Shown here: positions 9,785-19,242 of the stretch, piece after piece
Layout: each line of letters starts with the position of its first letter
Numbering within the stretch: position 1 is the stretch's first letter
Assembly (NCBI RefSeq): GCF_018449525.1
Contig: NZ_JAAVUS010000006.1
Location: 186,001 to 250,000, forward strand
Source of the DNA: Bradyrhizobium sp. dw_78
GTDB lineage: Bacteria; Pseudomonadota; Alphaproteobacteria; Rhizobiales; Xanthobacteraceae
Direction: 5' to 3'
Length of the DNA stretch: 64,000 nucleotides
Notes under the pieces: model-generated
Database searches by the model: none
Seen by the model: only the letters and a program-made list of their open reading frames with translations
Told to the model about the DNA's origin: nothing
Position numbers and translations under genes: made by a program

Positions 9785-11476
9785 CTACCGCGTAAAGAAG
9801 TCCGGCGCTGATGCCGCGCGGCCGACATTCTCCGGAGGACGCGGTGATCGCGGTCCTTGCGGCTGGCGCGGCCCATTTCCAAATCCGAAGAAATTCCCCG
9901 CCGAGTCTGGCGGGCCCGACTGAGCGGCGGGGCCATGCGTCTTCTTTGGTTTTGGCGGCGTCGCGGCAGCAGGAGTCCCCGCCGGCGTGACGGCCGGAGC
10001 CGCCGCGGTCGTCGCATCCGGAGCGACGGAGGCGACCGGCGCTTCGCCCTTCGCCGGCTCCTTGGCCGGCTCGCGTCCGATCTCGCGGCGCGGCCAGGTA
10101 AAGTCATCGGCGCGGCCGGCCGGCGGAGCCAGCGGCTCGCCCTTCACCAGCGTCCGTGCCGCCAGCGCGTCCACCGCGGCCGGCCGCGAGCCGGGGCCGC
10201 CGAGCAATTGATCGCTGCTGACCGAAGAGGCGACCAGCGGCAGGATCGGGCCCGCCAGCGGGCGCGGCGCCGGTTGTCCGGGCTGTGCATTGGCATCGGG
10301 GATTCCCGGCTCGGTCGGCAGCGCGATCGGCCCGGAGCGGGCCGCCAGCAGCCGCGTCACCTCGCGCTCGACATAATGGGCAAGCTTGCGCGCGCCGGCC
10401 TGGGTGAAGAACACGCCGTCATAGGAGCGCAGGCGCCGCATCTGGCCCTCGAAGTCCGGGCCCTGCTGCAAATAGCGGCCGGCTTCGTCGACGAAGCCGT
10501 CCCAGACATCGACATAGGTGATGCCGGCCTTGCCGGCGGCGTCCCGATACAGCGCGTCCAGGAACAGCATATCCGATGTGCCCTTGGGGCCGCGTATCGC
10601 GGGCAGCCCGACCCACACCACCGGCACGCCTTTCGACTTCAGGACGCCGATCATCTCCTCGATCTTCTTGCTGTAGAGTTCGACCCAGCGTTCCTCGCGA
10701 AACTCATAGACGCCGTTCGGTGAGCGCGCGCTCTTCTCCGGCGCGATGGCCGGCGGCACATCGCCGTTGTCGGAATCCTCCGGCGACAATTCGCTGTCTT
10801 TGTCATCCGGCTTCGCCGCGGTATCCGCCGGTCCGTTGGGTTTGGCACGGGCGTCTTTCTTCTTTTTGTCGGTCGACTTGTCGTCGGATTTATCGGCCGC
10901 CGGTTCGCGGAGCGCCATGCGGTCGTTGAGCCCGAGCATCACGACGATGACCTCCGGCTTCTCGGTGGCGAGAATCCCCTTGGCGGCGGCGGCCCAGTCC
11001 GCGGGATCGCCCTTGGGCTGATATCTGATCAGGCCGGAAACCGTCTTGTGCCGGCGAAGGACGCCGATATCCGGCTGGTCGGCATAGGCGTCCTCGAGAC
11101 CGTAGGCCAGCCAGTCGGCCATGGCGTCGCCCAGCACCAGGATGTTGCGCTCCGGCACGGTGTCGTGTTTCTCCGGCGGCGGCGCCTTGGAATAATCCTC
11201 GCGGACGGTTCGCTTTGGCGCCTGCTGCTGGAATGGCGCAAACACATCGCCGCCGAACCAGCCCCCGCCGCCAAAGAAACCGCCGCCACGCGGCTGTGGC
11301 CGCGATGGTCCGCCGAAGCCGAAGAACTGGGCGGAAGCCGGTCCGGCCACTCCGAGCAGCACCATCGTCGCGACGGCCAACGCGATCAGCGGGCCGCTTG
11401 CGGTGAACACCCGGAAAAAGGACCGGGATGAGAACCCGGTCGGAAGCTTGGGCGGAAAGGGCTTGGGCTTGGCCAT
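9785..11476 (-). CDS. DUF459 / SGNH-fold secreted protein lacking catalytic residues
   Basis: 563 aa. A signal sequence or membrane anchor (about residues 28-50, ending PASAQ) is followed by a Gly/Pro-rich linker, an SGNH-fold core of the DUF459 type, and a ~150-residue Pro/Ala-rich tail. Core motifs: block I ILVLGDAMADW (112-122), block III MLGLNDR (180-186), block V YDGVFFTQAGARKLAHYVE. In active SGNH hydrolases block I is GDS and block V is DxxH; here the Ser is Ala and the His is Phe, so it is probably not a classical esterase. An acidic/lysine-rich insert lies around residues 195-240. GTG 11482 is an alternative start two codons upstream. Likely a cell-envelope protein next to a murein enzyme. 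Confidence 0.82.
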   Translation of the reverse strand: MAKPKPFPPKLPTGFSSRSFFRVFTASGPLIALAVATMVLLGVAGPASAQFFGFGGPSRPQPRGGGFFGGGGWFGGDVFAPFQQQAPKRTVREDYSKAPPPEKHDTVPERNILVLGDAMADWLAYGLEDAYADQPDIGVLRRHKTVSGLIRYQPKGDPADWAAAAKGILATEKPEVIVVMLGLNDRMALREPAADKSDDKSTDKKKKDARAKPNGPADTAAKPDDKDSELSPEDSDNGDVPPAIAPEKSARSPNGVYEFREERWVELYSKKIEEMIGVLKSKGVPVVWVGLPAIRGPKGTSDMLFLDALYRDAAGKAGITYVDVWDGFVDEAGRYLQQGPDFEGQMRRLRSYDGVFFTQAGARKLAHYVEREVTRLLAARSGPIALPTEPGIPDANAQPGQPAPRPLAGPILPLVASSVSSDQLLGGPGSRPAAVDALAARTLVKGEPLAPPAGRADDFTWPRREIGREPAKEPAKGEAPVASVAPDATTAAAPAVTPAGTPAAATPPKPKKTHGPAAQSGPPDSAGNFFGFGNGPRQPQGPRSPRPPENVGRAASAPDFFTR

Positions 11477-11656
11477 GCGCACCGGTCGGCGATGAAGGTC
11501 TGAGTGCTTTTATACTAACAGAATCTGGCTGTAAGCGGGCGGTTCCATCAGACGATAGATCGGGCCGTATGCGCGGCCGTCAAGGGCGTGGCGCAGACAT
11601 CGTGTGTTCCAGGGTTACCGGCCCCCGCATTCGAGCGCTAATCCGGCGGGCCTTAT

Positions 11657-13042
11657 TCAGTGGCCCCGGAGCCGTTCCAGCACGTCGGCGGAGGCAAATC
11701 CGTCCGCCGGCGCGCCGATGGAGGCCTGGAACCCGCGCAGGGCGTTCCGGGTCTCGCCGCCGAATTGGCCGTCGGGAGTACCGCGATAGAAGCCGCGTTC
11801 GGACAGCAATTGTTGCAGTTCCAGCCGTTCGGCGCGCGACAATTCGCGTTCCTGCCGCGGCCAGGGCTGCACGAACGGCGCGCCGCCGCGCAGGCGGTCG
11901 GCGAAATGGCCGATCGCCAGCGCATAGGCTTCCGCCGGATTGTATTTCATGATGACCCGGAAATTCTGCAGCATCAGGAAGCCTGGGCCCTCGGCGCCGG
12001 CCGGCGCCAGCAGATAGGCCTTCTCGGCCGGATGCAGGAACGGCTTACCGTCGGCATGTTTCAGCCCGAGATGTTCCCATTGCGAAAGCGTCATCAGCTT
12101 GGCGCGGTCCGCCAGCATGTAGTTGAAGCCGGGCGGTACCACGACCTCATAGCCCCAGGTCTCGCCGGGCTGCCAGCCGTCCTTTTTGAGGTTGTTGGCG
12201 GTGGAGGCGATCAGGTCGGCGGGATCGTCGACCACGTCGCGGCGGCCGTCGCCATCGGCATCGACGGCGTAGCGCTTGAACGCGGTCGGCATGAACTGGG
12301 TTGGCCCGAACGCGCCGGCCCAGGAGCCGCGCAACTGTTCAGGCCGCAGATCGCCGTGGTGCAGGATTTCCAGCGCCGAAAGGAATTCATCCTTGAAATA
12401 GGCCTGCCGGCGGCCGATGCAGGCCAGCGTCGCGGTGGATTGCAGCACGCTGCGGTCGCCGACCTGGGTGGAGTAATTGGATTCGATGCCCCAGATCGCC
12501 GCGATCACGTGGCGGTCGACACCATAGGCCGTTTCCGCGGCGTCGAATTGCGGCTTGTATTTGGCGAGGATATCGCGGCCCTTGGCGAGACGGTTGTCGT
12601 TCACCAGAATATCCAGATAATCCCAGACCGATTTGGTGAATTCCGGCTGCGAATCCAGGAAATCCATGATGTGAAGGTCGGGCGAAAGCCCCGCGGTGAA
12701 GCGCTGGAAGCTTTCCTGCGAGATGTTCCGGCGCGCGGCGTCGGGCCACATCGAGGCGATGCAGTTGTCGAAATTCGCAGCCGCGTCGCGGATCGCGCTT
12801 GCGGTCATCAGCGGATGGCCGGAAGCGCCGTTCTCGCCGCTCCAGGCCTGTGTTGCGCCGTTGCCGACGGGGGCCGTCGGCTGAGCTCCATTCGAGCCCG
12901 AACCGGTGAAGATGTTGCTGAGGAAACTGAAAGGGCCGCCGCCGGACGATTGCGCTTGCGCCTCGCCGCCAAGCAGCAATGCCGCCGCGAGCGTGACCGC
13001 AACCATCCGCCCGTTCGCCAACCGTCCCGTCCGTCGCGTCAT
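11657..13042 (-). CDS. Lytic murein transglycosylase, MltB-type, with peptidoglycan-binding domain
   Basis: 461 aa. It cleaves peptidoglycan glycan strands to 1,6-anhydro ends in the periplasm. There is a signal peptide (to GGEAQAQ near residue 31), an SLT_2 catalytic domain with E187 in WGIESNYST, the family stretches GSWAGAFGPTQFMPTAFKRYAVD and DPADLIASTANNLKKDGW, and a C-terminal PG_binding_1 domain (LELQQLLSERGFYRGTPDG). ATG 13042 has AGGTGGGA just upstream, which decides it over GTG/ATG candidates at 13102 and 13006. A probable partner in envelope maintenance with the DUF459 gene downstream. Confidence 0.93.
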   Translation of the reverse strand: MTRRTGRLANGRMVAVTLAAALLLGGEAQAQSSGGGPFSFLSNIFTGSGSNGAQPTAPVGNGATQAWSGENGASGHPLMTASAIRDAAANFDNCIASMWPDAARRNISQESFQRFTAGLSPDLHIMDFLDSQPEFTKSVWDYLDILVNDNRLAKGRDILAKYKPQFDAAETAYGVDRHVIAAIWGIESNYSTQVGDRSVLQSTATLACIGRRQAYFKDEFLSALEILHHGDLRPEQLRGSWAGAFGPTQFMPTAFKRYAVDADGDGRRDVVDDPADLIASTANNLKKDGWQPGETWGYEVVVPPGFNYMLADRAKLMTLSQWEHLGLKHADGKPFLHPAEKAYLLAPAGAEGPGFLMLQNFRVIMKYNPAEAYALAIGHFADRLRGGAPFVQPWPRQERELSRAERLELQQLLSERGFYRGTPDGQFGGETRNALRGFQASIGAPADGFASADVLERLRGH

Positions 13043-13273
13043 GTTCCCACCTGCACCGCCCGACACGCCCCCGCCCTCAGGAGGCCCAGCTGCGGTTTCC
13101 ACCAGCTTAACAAAGGCGTTTTTTTGTTGTCAGTCGTCCCGTCCGGCCCCGCCCGGCCTTAACTCTGCGGCAAAGGGAGCCATACATGCGTCTTTGTTCA
13201 TGGCCGTAAAACGGCTACCAACATGCCATTAAACCCGTTTTCCGTACGCTTTTCGAGGCACAACGATAATCCC

Positions 13274-14149
13274 ATGAAAATCCGTAAAGCCGTTTTCCCG
13301 GTCGCCGGTCTCGGCACCCGCGTTTTGCCCGCCACCAAGGCGATGCCCAAGGAAATGCTGACCATCGTTGACAAGCCGCTGATCCAATATGTCGTGGATG
13401 AGGCGAAGGAAGCCGGCATCGAGCATTTCGTCTTCGTCACCGGCCGCAACAAGGGCGTGATCGAGGATCATTTCGACCGCATGTTCGAGCTCGACACCAC
13501 GCTGGCGGCGCGCGGCAAGAAGACCGAGATGGAAATCCTGGCGCGCGACCAGCCGGAGGCCGGTTCCGTGAGTTTCACGCGGCAGCAGGCGCCGCACGGA
13601 TTGGGCCACGCGGTATGGTGCGCGCGCGACATCATCGGCAACGAGCCGTTCGCGGTCGTGCTGCCGGACGAACTGGTGCTGAATGCGCCTGGTTGCCTGG
13701 CCCAGATGATCGAGGCCGCCAACAAGCTCGGCGAGAAATCGAATCTGATCGCGGTGGAGGCCGTACCGGACCATCTCACGCATCAATACGGCATCTGCGG
13801 CGTCGGCAAGCGCGACGGCAGGATATTCGAGGTCGACGGCATGGTGGAGAAGCCGGCAAAGGGCACCGCGCCGTCGAATCTTTCGATCACCGGGCGTTAC
13901 ATCCTGCAGCCGGAAATCTTCAACATCCTGGCGACTCAGGAGCGCGGCGCCGGCGGCGAGATCCAGCTCACCGACGCGATGATCGGGCTCGCCAAACAAC
14001 AAAAATTTTACGGCGTCGAGTTCGAGGGCGAGCGCCATGATTGCGGCTCCAAGGCCGGCTTCCTCCGCGCCAACATCGCCTTCGGTCTGGCGCGCGACGA
14101 TCTGCGCGACGGCCTGCGTGCCGCAATGGAGAAATATCTGAAGAAGTAG
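13274..14149 (+). CDS. galU: UTP-glucose-1-phosphate uridylyltransferase GalU
   Basis: 291 aa, the normal GalU length. It makes UDP-glucose from UTP and glucose-1-phosphate in the cytoplasm, feeding exopolysaccharide, glucans and glycolipids. Visible: nucleotide-binding G-GTRVLPATKAMPKEM (10-26), VDKPLIQYVVDEA, GLGHAVWCAR, LPDELVL and GEIQLTDAM, all typical. ATG 13274 begins the canonical MKIRKAVFPVAGLG; the open frame continues upstream without family similarity. Confidence 0.97.
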   Translation: MKIRKAVFPVAGLGTRVLPATKAMPKEMLTIVDKPLIQYVVDEAKEAGIEHFVFVTGRNKGVIEDHFDRMFELDTTLAARGKKTEMEILARDQPEAGSVSFTRQQAPHGLGHAVWCARDIIGNEPFAVVLPDELVLNAPGCLAQMIEAANKLGEKSNLIAVEAVPDHLTHQYGICGVGKRDGRIFEVDGMVEKPAKGTAPSNLSITGRYILQPEIFNILATQERGAGGEIQLTDAMIGLAKQQKFYGVEFEGERHDCGSKAGFLRANIAFGLARDDLRDGLRAAMEKYLKK

Positions 14150-14194
14150 CGCGGGGCCGGATTTTCAATCCGTCATTATCCGCCGGCCGGCCGC

Positions 14195-15706
14195 TCAAGC
14201 CGCCAATGTCAGCTCGGGAACGCTGGCCAGCGCCGATTGGTTGCGGCCGTTGGCCTTGGCGGCGTAGAGCGCCTTGTCGGCGGCCCGCACCAGGTCGCAC
14301 CAGTCGGTCGTGGCGCCGGGAATCATGCTGGCGACGCCGATGCTGACGGTGTTGATCTGCTGCGAGCCATCGGACCATTGCTGGACCTTGAGCCGGATTT
14401 TTTCGGCCACCGTCAGCGCATCCATGGGCGCGAGCCCCGGCAGCAGCACGGCGAACTCCTCGCCGCCATAGCGCGCGACGCAATCGCCGGCGCGATGCAC
14501 CGAATCCGAGATGCAGATAGCAATCCCGATCAGCACCTGGTCGCCGGCCTGATGGCCGAACGTATCGTTATAGGTCTTGAAATGATCGGCATCGATCATC
14601 AGGAGCGCGAGCGGCATCTGCTGGCGGATCGCGCGGCGCCATTCCTCGTCGATCGTGGCGTCGAACTTGCGCCGGTTCTTCAGGCCCGTCAGCGCGTCGG
14701 TGGTCGCGAGTTCCTCGAGCTTGTCCTCGGCCTGCGCCCGGCGGCCGATCTCGCGCGCGAGGAACAGCGTCACGGCCAGCATGAACAGGACCAGCGCCGT
14801 CATGGTGGCGCCGATGCGGACAGCTTCCTCCTGCCAGAGGTTCAGCAGGTCGCGCCACGGCTTGCCCACGATAACGACAAGCGGATTGGTGCTATCGCGC
14901 CAGACATACAGCCGCCGTTCGCTATCCAGCACGCTCAGGCCTGTATACGATCCGCTCGGTTCGGACAGCGCTCGCTTCACGCCGGGCACGTCGCCGATGT
15001 TCTTGCCGATGACGTCGAGGTCGAACGGTGTTCGCATGATCACGGTGCCGTCGCGGCGCACCACGGTGATGCTGTCGGACGGACCGAGCCGGAGCCGGCT
15101 GAACAGCTCGTGAAAATAGCTGAAACGGATCGAACCCACGACCACGCCGAGAAAGCGCCCGTCGGCGCCGGTGATGCGCCGGCTCAGCACGATGGCATAG
15201 GAGCCGCGATGCAGCATCGGACGGCTGATGAACAGGCCGACGTCGGGATGGTCGCGATGAATGGAGAAATATTCCTCGTCGCTGCGGTCTTCGGCGGGCG
15301 GATCGAGCGTCGAGGCGTCGATCGTCAGCCGTCCCTCCGGGTCGAACACCTCGATCGCGCCAAAATGTTTCGCGCTCGCGGCCTGGTTGAACAGGATCAA
15401 CTGCCGGATCGGTTTGCTGACATCCTTGAGTTCGGGCATCACCAGGCTGCCGGCGACCGCGCGCAGCGAGACGTCGTAAAGCTCCAGATTGCGGCTGATA
15501 TCGGCGTCAATGCTCGATGCAAGGTTATCGAGCGTCTGGCGGGCCAGCGCTTCTTCGCCGCGCCGCATGTCGAATACGACGCTGGCGCAGATCACGGAGA
15601 AGCCGATCACCGTCACGATGGAGGACAGGATCAGCCATTTGGCGGATAGCCGCCGGGGCCGGCTGGAAAGCCGACTACCCGTATTGTTGTGCCGTCCAAG
15701 CGCCAT
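14195..15706 (-). CDS. Membrane sensor diguanylate cyclase (dCache-GGDEF)
   Basis: 503 aa. TM1 at about 24-45 and TM2 at about 296-316 enclose a ~250-residue periplasmic sensor domain of Cache type. The cytoplasmic GGDEF domain starts at DALTGLKNRR (337) and has the active signature GGEEF (414-418), D372 and D374 region DADHFKTYND, and an I-site RAGD (405-408) five residues before it, for product inhibition. It should synthesise cyclic di-GMP in response to an unknown extracellular ligand. ATG 15706 has GGGAG upstream. The window also holds a PDE-type partner at 16249-19122, which could antagonise it. Confidence 0.93.
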   Translation of the reverse strand: MALGRHNNTGSRLSSRPRRLSAKWLILSSIVTVIGFSVICASVVFDMRRGEEALARQTLDNLASSIDADISRNLELYDVSLRAVAGSLVMPELKDVSKPIRQLILFNQAASAKHFGAIEVFDPEGRLTIDASTLDPPAEDRSDEEYFSIHRDHPDVGLFISRPMLHRGSYAIVLSRRITGADGRFLGVVVGSIRFSYFHELFSRLRLGPSDSITVVRRDGTVIMRTPFDLDVIGKNIGDVPGVKRALSEPSGSYTGLSVLDSERRLYVWRDSTNPLVVIVGKPWRDLLNLWQEEAVRIGATMTALVLFMLAVTLFLAREIGRRAQAEDKLEELATTDALTGLKNRRKFDATIDEEWRRAIRQQMPLALLMIDADHFKTYNDTFGHQAGDQVLIGIAICISDSVHRAGDCVARYGGEEFAVLLPGLAPMDALTVAEKIRLKVQQWSDGSQQINTVSIGVASMIPGATTDWCDLVRAADKALYAAKANGRNQSALASVPELTLAA

Positions 15707-15871
15707 CGATTGCTCCCGATCCCCCCTGCATTATGCACCGGGAATCGTCGCCGACGGCTAAAGTGACGACAGCGGCGCATTAATCGGTTAACGCTAGGTT
15801 GCTGTAACCGCGCCAATGCTGCGCAACAGCGTGCGATGGTTTTTAATTCATGACACGGTTCGGGAATACAC

Positions 15872-16120
15872 GTGAACGACTATGATGCGCTGCGCGATTA
15901 TCTGAAACGGCAGACCCTGCCGGAATTGGTCCTGAGCTTCGATCAGATCGAGGAGATCATCGGCGCTGCGCTGCCGCGGGCCGCGCAGCGGGCGTCATGG
16001 TGGGACACGTTGCGCAGTCCGCAGGAAAAAATGCCGCAGCGCGAGGCCTGTCTTGCCGGCGGCTATGTCGCCACGCGCCTGGCCGACGGCAAGAACGTCA
16101 AATTCAAGCGGATGAAGTAG
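15872..16120 (+). CDS. Small conserved protein, DUF7662-like
   Basis: 82 aa, start GTG 15872 with GGGA at 15862-15865. The sequence has a Leu-rich helical first half (DYDALRDYLKRQ, LPELVLSFDQIEEIIG) and a basic end with WWDTLRSPQEKMPQ and CLAGGYVATRLADGK. It resembles small single-domain proteins annotated DUF7662 as far as I recall; function unknown. Divergent from the diguanylate cyclase. Codon use and a standard start support it as real. Confidence 0.7.
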   Translation: MNDYDALRDYLKRQTLPELVLSFDQIEEIIGAALPRAAQRASWWDTLRSPQEKMPQREACLAGGYVATRLADGKNVKFKRMK

Positions 16121-16130
16121 GGGCGTTGTT

Positions 16131-16222
16131 GTCATACGCGGGCTTGAGCTGCGTATCCATCAATCTTCGCAAAATGCATCGTTCGAAAGGGATGGATTGC
16201 CGGGTCAAGCCCGGCAATGACG
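16131..16222. repeat. Paired inverted repeat, family A copy 3
   Basis: Between the convergent DUF7662-like and EAL genes. Left arm GTCATACGCGGGCTTGAG, less regular than in other copies; right arm ATTGCCGGGTCAAGCCCGGC followed by AATGACG in reverse orientation. Confidence 0.85.
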
Positions 16223-16248
16223 ACCATTCTATCCAGCTTGCATTCTCT

Positions 16249-19122
16249 CTAGCTCGCCGCTTCCAGCCGTTCTTCGGTCAATAGCCGCATCGCGGCGTCG
16301 GCGTCCATCGGTTCGCCGAAGGCAAAGCCCTGTGCGTATTCGCAGCCGAGCTGATAGAGCTCGACCGCATCGGAATCGGTTTCCGCGCCTTCGGCGACCA
16401 CGTCCATGCCGAGGTCGTGGGCCATCGCGATGATCGATTTCAGGATCACCGGCCTGGTGCCGCGGTTGGTGGTGCGCACGAATGACTGGTCGATCTTGAT
16501 GGTGTCGAACGGGAAGCGTTGCAGGTAGGCCAGCGACGAATGGCCGGTGCCGAAATCGTCCAGCGACAATCCGGTGCCGAGCTCGCGGATTCGTGTCAGC
16601 ATCTGCGCCGCATGTTCCGGATTTTCCATCACCAGCGATTCCGTCAATTCAAGCTTCAGCGTGCCGCGCGCCACCGAGGAGCGCGACAGCACGGTGCGGA
16701 TGTCGTGGATCAGATCGTGCCGCAGCAATTGCCGCGAGGAAACGTTGACGCTGGCGAAGATCGGCTCGCGCGAGCGCATCGCGCGCTGCCAGATCGACAG
16801 CTGCCTGGCGGTGCGGTCCATCACGAACATGCCGAGATCGACGATCAGGCCGATTTCTTCGGCGATGGAGATGAATTCCGACGGCGACATCCGCCCCAGC
16901 TTCGGATGATCCCAGCGCGCCAGCGCTTCGAAGCCGGCGATCGAACGGTCTTCCAGCCGCACGATCGGCTGGTACAGGATGGAGATTTCCTCGCGCTCGA
17001 TGGCACGGCGCAATTCGGATTCCAGCGTCAGCCGGTCGGTCTTGCGCGAGCGCATCACCGGCTTGTAGACGTCGATGCGGTCGCCGCCGATCCGCTTGGA
17101 ATGATACATCGCAAGCTCGGCGTCCTTGATGATCTCTTCGGTGAGCTGCGTCTGCGGGTCGCTCAGCGCCAGTCCGATGGACGCGGTCAGGAAGATCTCG
17201 CGGTCGTTGAAGGCGATCGGCGCGCGGATGGTCTTGCGGATGGTCTCGGCAAAGGCGGTGATGCGCGCCGGATCCTGCTCCGACATCAGGATCAGTCCGA
17301 ACTGGTCGCCGGCCAGCCGCGCCAGCGTGTCCTGCGGTTTCAGGATGCGGGTCAGCCGCCGCGCCAGCGTCAGCAGAATGGAGTCGCCGACCGCGATGCC
17401 GACGGAATCGTTGACCTGCTTGAAGCGGTCGAGGTCGATCACCATCAGCGTCGGCCGCAGGCTGGGCATGGTCTTGGCGAAATTGGCCACCGCGTTCAGG
17501 CGGTCGATGAACAATTTGCGGTTCGGCAGGCCGGTGAGGTTGTCATGCACCGAATCGTGCAGCATGCGTTCCTCGGCGTTCTTGATGTCGGTCACGTCGG
17601 TCAGCGTGCCGACCACGCGCGACACTTCGCCGTCGGAGCCGACCACGGGCCGGGCCTTCAGCGCAAACCACATGAAATGCCCGTCGGGCGTGCGCAGGCG
17701 GAAATCCTGCACCAGCCGGCCGCGGCGCTGGTCGAGCACGCTGTCGAGCGCGGCGCGGAAACGGTCCTGGTCGAGCGGATGCAGCACTTCGAGCCATTTC
17801 GCGGCGGGGCCTTCCAGCGTGCCGCGTTTCAGCCCGAGCATTGTTTCGGTCTCGGGGCTGGTAAAGACCTTGTCGGCGGCGACATCCCAGTCCCAGATCA
17901 GGTCGCCGGAGCCGGTCAGCGCCAGCGCGCGCCGCTCCACATCGGAGACCACGCCATTGGTGGCGCCGCCGCCGGCGAAGGCGTGCTGCATGACGGTGAA
18001 GCCGATCAGCATCACGATCAGGACCAGGCCGCCGAGCAGAGCGGGGCCGACGATGTCGTTGGTCACGCTGCCGGCGACGGTCATGCCGGCCGCCACCACC
18101 CAGACCACCAGCAGGAACCAGGTTGGGATCAGCAGCACCGCGCGGTCGAAGCCGTGGGTCGAGAGGTAGACGATCAGGGCGAAGCCGGCGAAGGCGATCA
18201 GCACCAGCGATATCCGCGCGATGCCCGAGGCGACCGCCGGATCGAACAGCGCCAGCGCCACCAGCGATCCGAGAAACACCAGCCAGCCGATGGTGATGTG
18301 AGAATAGCGTACGTGCCAGCGGCTTAAATTGAGATAGGCGAACAGGAACACCAGCAGCGTCGCGGCCAGGATCGCTTCGCCGGCGGCGCGCCAGACGCGC
18401 TCGGCGTTGTTCGACATGTCGAGCACCTTGCCCCAGAAGCCGAAATCGACGCCGATATAGACCAGCACCGCCCAGGCCAGCGCCGCTGCGGCGGGAAACA
18501 TGATGCTGCCCTTGACGACGAACAGGATGGTCAGCACCAGCGCCAGCAGGCCGGAGATGCCGATCACGATGCCCTGGTACAGGGTGAAGGAGTTGACCTT
18601 GTCCTTGTAGGCGTCGGGTTCCCAGAGATAGAGCTGCGGCAGCTTGTCGGTGCGCAATTCCGCGACGAAGGTGATGACGGCGCCGGGGTCGAGGGTGATG
18701 CGGAAGATGTCCGCGGTCGGGCTTTCCTGGCGTTCGGGACGGTCGCCGGCCGACGGCGTGATGGTCGCGATGCGCGACAGTCCGAGATCGGGCCACAGCA
18801 GTCCCGACGACACGATGCGGTAATGCGGCGCGACGATCAGGCGATCGAGCTGGTCGTCGGTGTTGTTGGCGAGCGCGAACACCACCCAGTTCTGGCCGCC
18901 TTCGCGGGCGCGGACTTCGATGCGCCGGACGATGCCGTCGGTGCCGGGCGCGGTCGAAACCTGGATGCGGTCGGTGTCGCTGTGCTGATGCTCCAGTACA
19001 CCGGTCAGATCGATCGCGGGCGCGTCGCTGCGGACGCTGACGGCGTCAAGCGCACGCGCCGGCGTGGCAGCAAACATCATGAGGCCCAACGCAAGCGGCG
19101 CAAGGCACCTGAGTAGGCGCAA
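16249..19122 (-). CDS. Membrane PAS-GGDEF-EAL protein, probable c-di-GMP phosphodiesterase
   Basis: 957 aa. Domain order: signal peptide (1-24), a ~150-residue periplasmic domain resembling 7TMR-DISM extracellular sensors, seven membrane segments (about 181-380), a PAS domain (about 395-520), a GGDEF domain with the degenerate motif LAGDQF (603-608), and an intact EAL domain: EAL (732-734), ELTES (825-829), DDFGTG (855-860), KIDQSF. The cyclase half should be inactive and possibly regulatory, leaving c-di-GMP hydrolysis. The start is TTG at 19122, supported by GGAGAA six nucleotides upstream and by the signal peptide following directly. Confidence 0.92.
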   Translation of the reverse strand: MRLLRCLAPLALGLMMFAATPARALDAVSVRSDAPAIDLTGVLEHQHSDTDRIQVSTAPGTDGIVRRIEVRAREGGQNWVVFALANNTDDQLDRLIVAPHYRIVSSGLLWPDLGLSRIATITPSAGDRPERQESPTADIFRITLDPGAVITFVAELRTDKLPQLYLWEPDAYKDKVNSFTLYQGIVIGISGLLALVLTILFVVKGSIMFPAAAALAWAVLVYIGVDFGFWGKVLDMSNNAERVWRAAGEAILAATLLVFLFAYLNLSRWHVRYSHITIGWLVFLGSLVALALFDPAVASGIARISLVLIAFAGFALIVYLSTHGFDRAVLLIPTWFLLVVWVVAAGMTVAGSVTNDIVGPALLGGLVLIVMLIGFTVMQHAFAGGGATNGVVSDVERRALALTGSGDLIWDWDVAADKVFTSPETETMLGLKRGTLEGPAAKWLEVLHPLDQDRFRAALDSVLDQRRGRLVQDFRLRTPDGHFMWFALKARPVVGSDGEVSRVVGTLTDVTDIKNAEERMLHDSVHDNLTGLPNRKLFIDRLNAVANFAKTMPSLRPTLMVIDLDRFKQVNDSVGIAVGDSILLTLARRLTRILKPQDTLARLAGDQFGLILMSEQDPARITAFAETIRKTIRAPIAFNDREIFLTASIGLALSDPQTQLTEEIIKDAELAMYHSKRIGGDRIDVYKPVMRSRKTDRLTLESELRRAIEREEISILYQPIVRLEDRSIAGFEALARWDHPKLGRMSPSEFISIAEEIGLIVDLGMFVMDRTARQLSIWQRAMRSREPIFASVNVSSRQLLRHDLIHDIRTVLSRSSVARGTLKLELTESLVMENPEHAAQMLTRIRELGTGLSLDDFGTGHSSLAYLQRFPFDTIKIDQSFVRTTNRGTRPVILKSIIAMAHDLGMDVVAEGAETDSDAVELYQLGCEYAQGFAFGEPMDADAAMRLLTEERLEAAS

Positions 19123-19242
19123 AGTCAGTTCTCCGCTTTCAACGACCGCGATGGGCGAAGCAGGTTGCCCAATGTTGCTGCGATAAATGACATGAAAGCG
19201 AGGGAAAACAAAGGCTTTCCAGTAACGCTTGGTTCACAAGCG

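Noticed and set aside
13090-13140. T-run GCGTTTTTTTGTTG between the transglycosylase and galU as a terminator
   Set aside because: It lies between divergent gene starts and has no stable stem before the T run.
16519-18327. 602-codon plus-strand open frame opposite the EAL protein
   Set aside because: Low-complexity antisense composition and no recognisable domain; the minus-strand protein has clear domain order.
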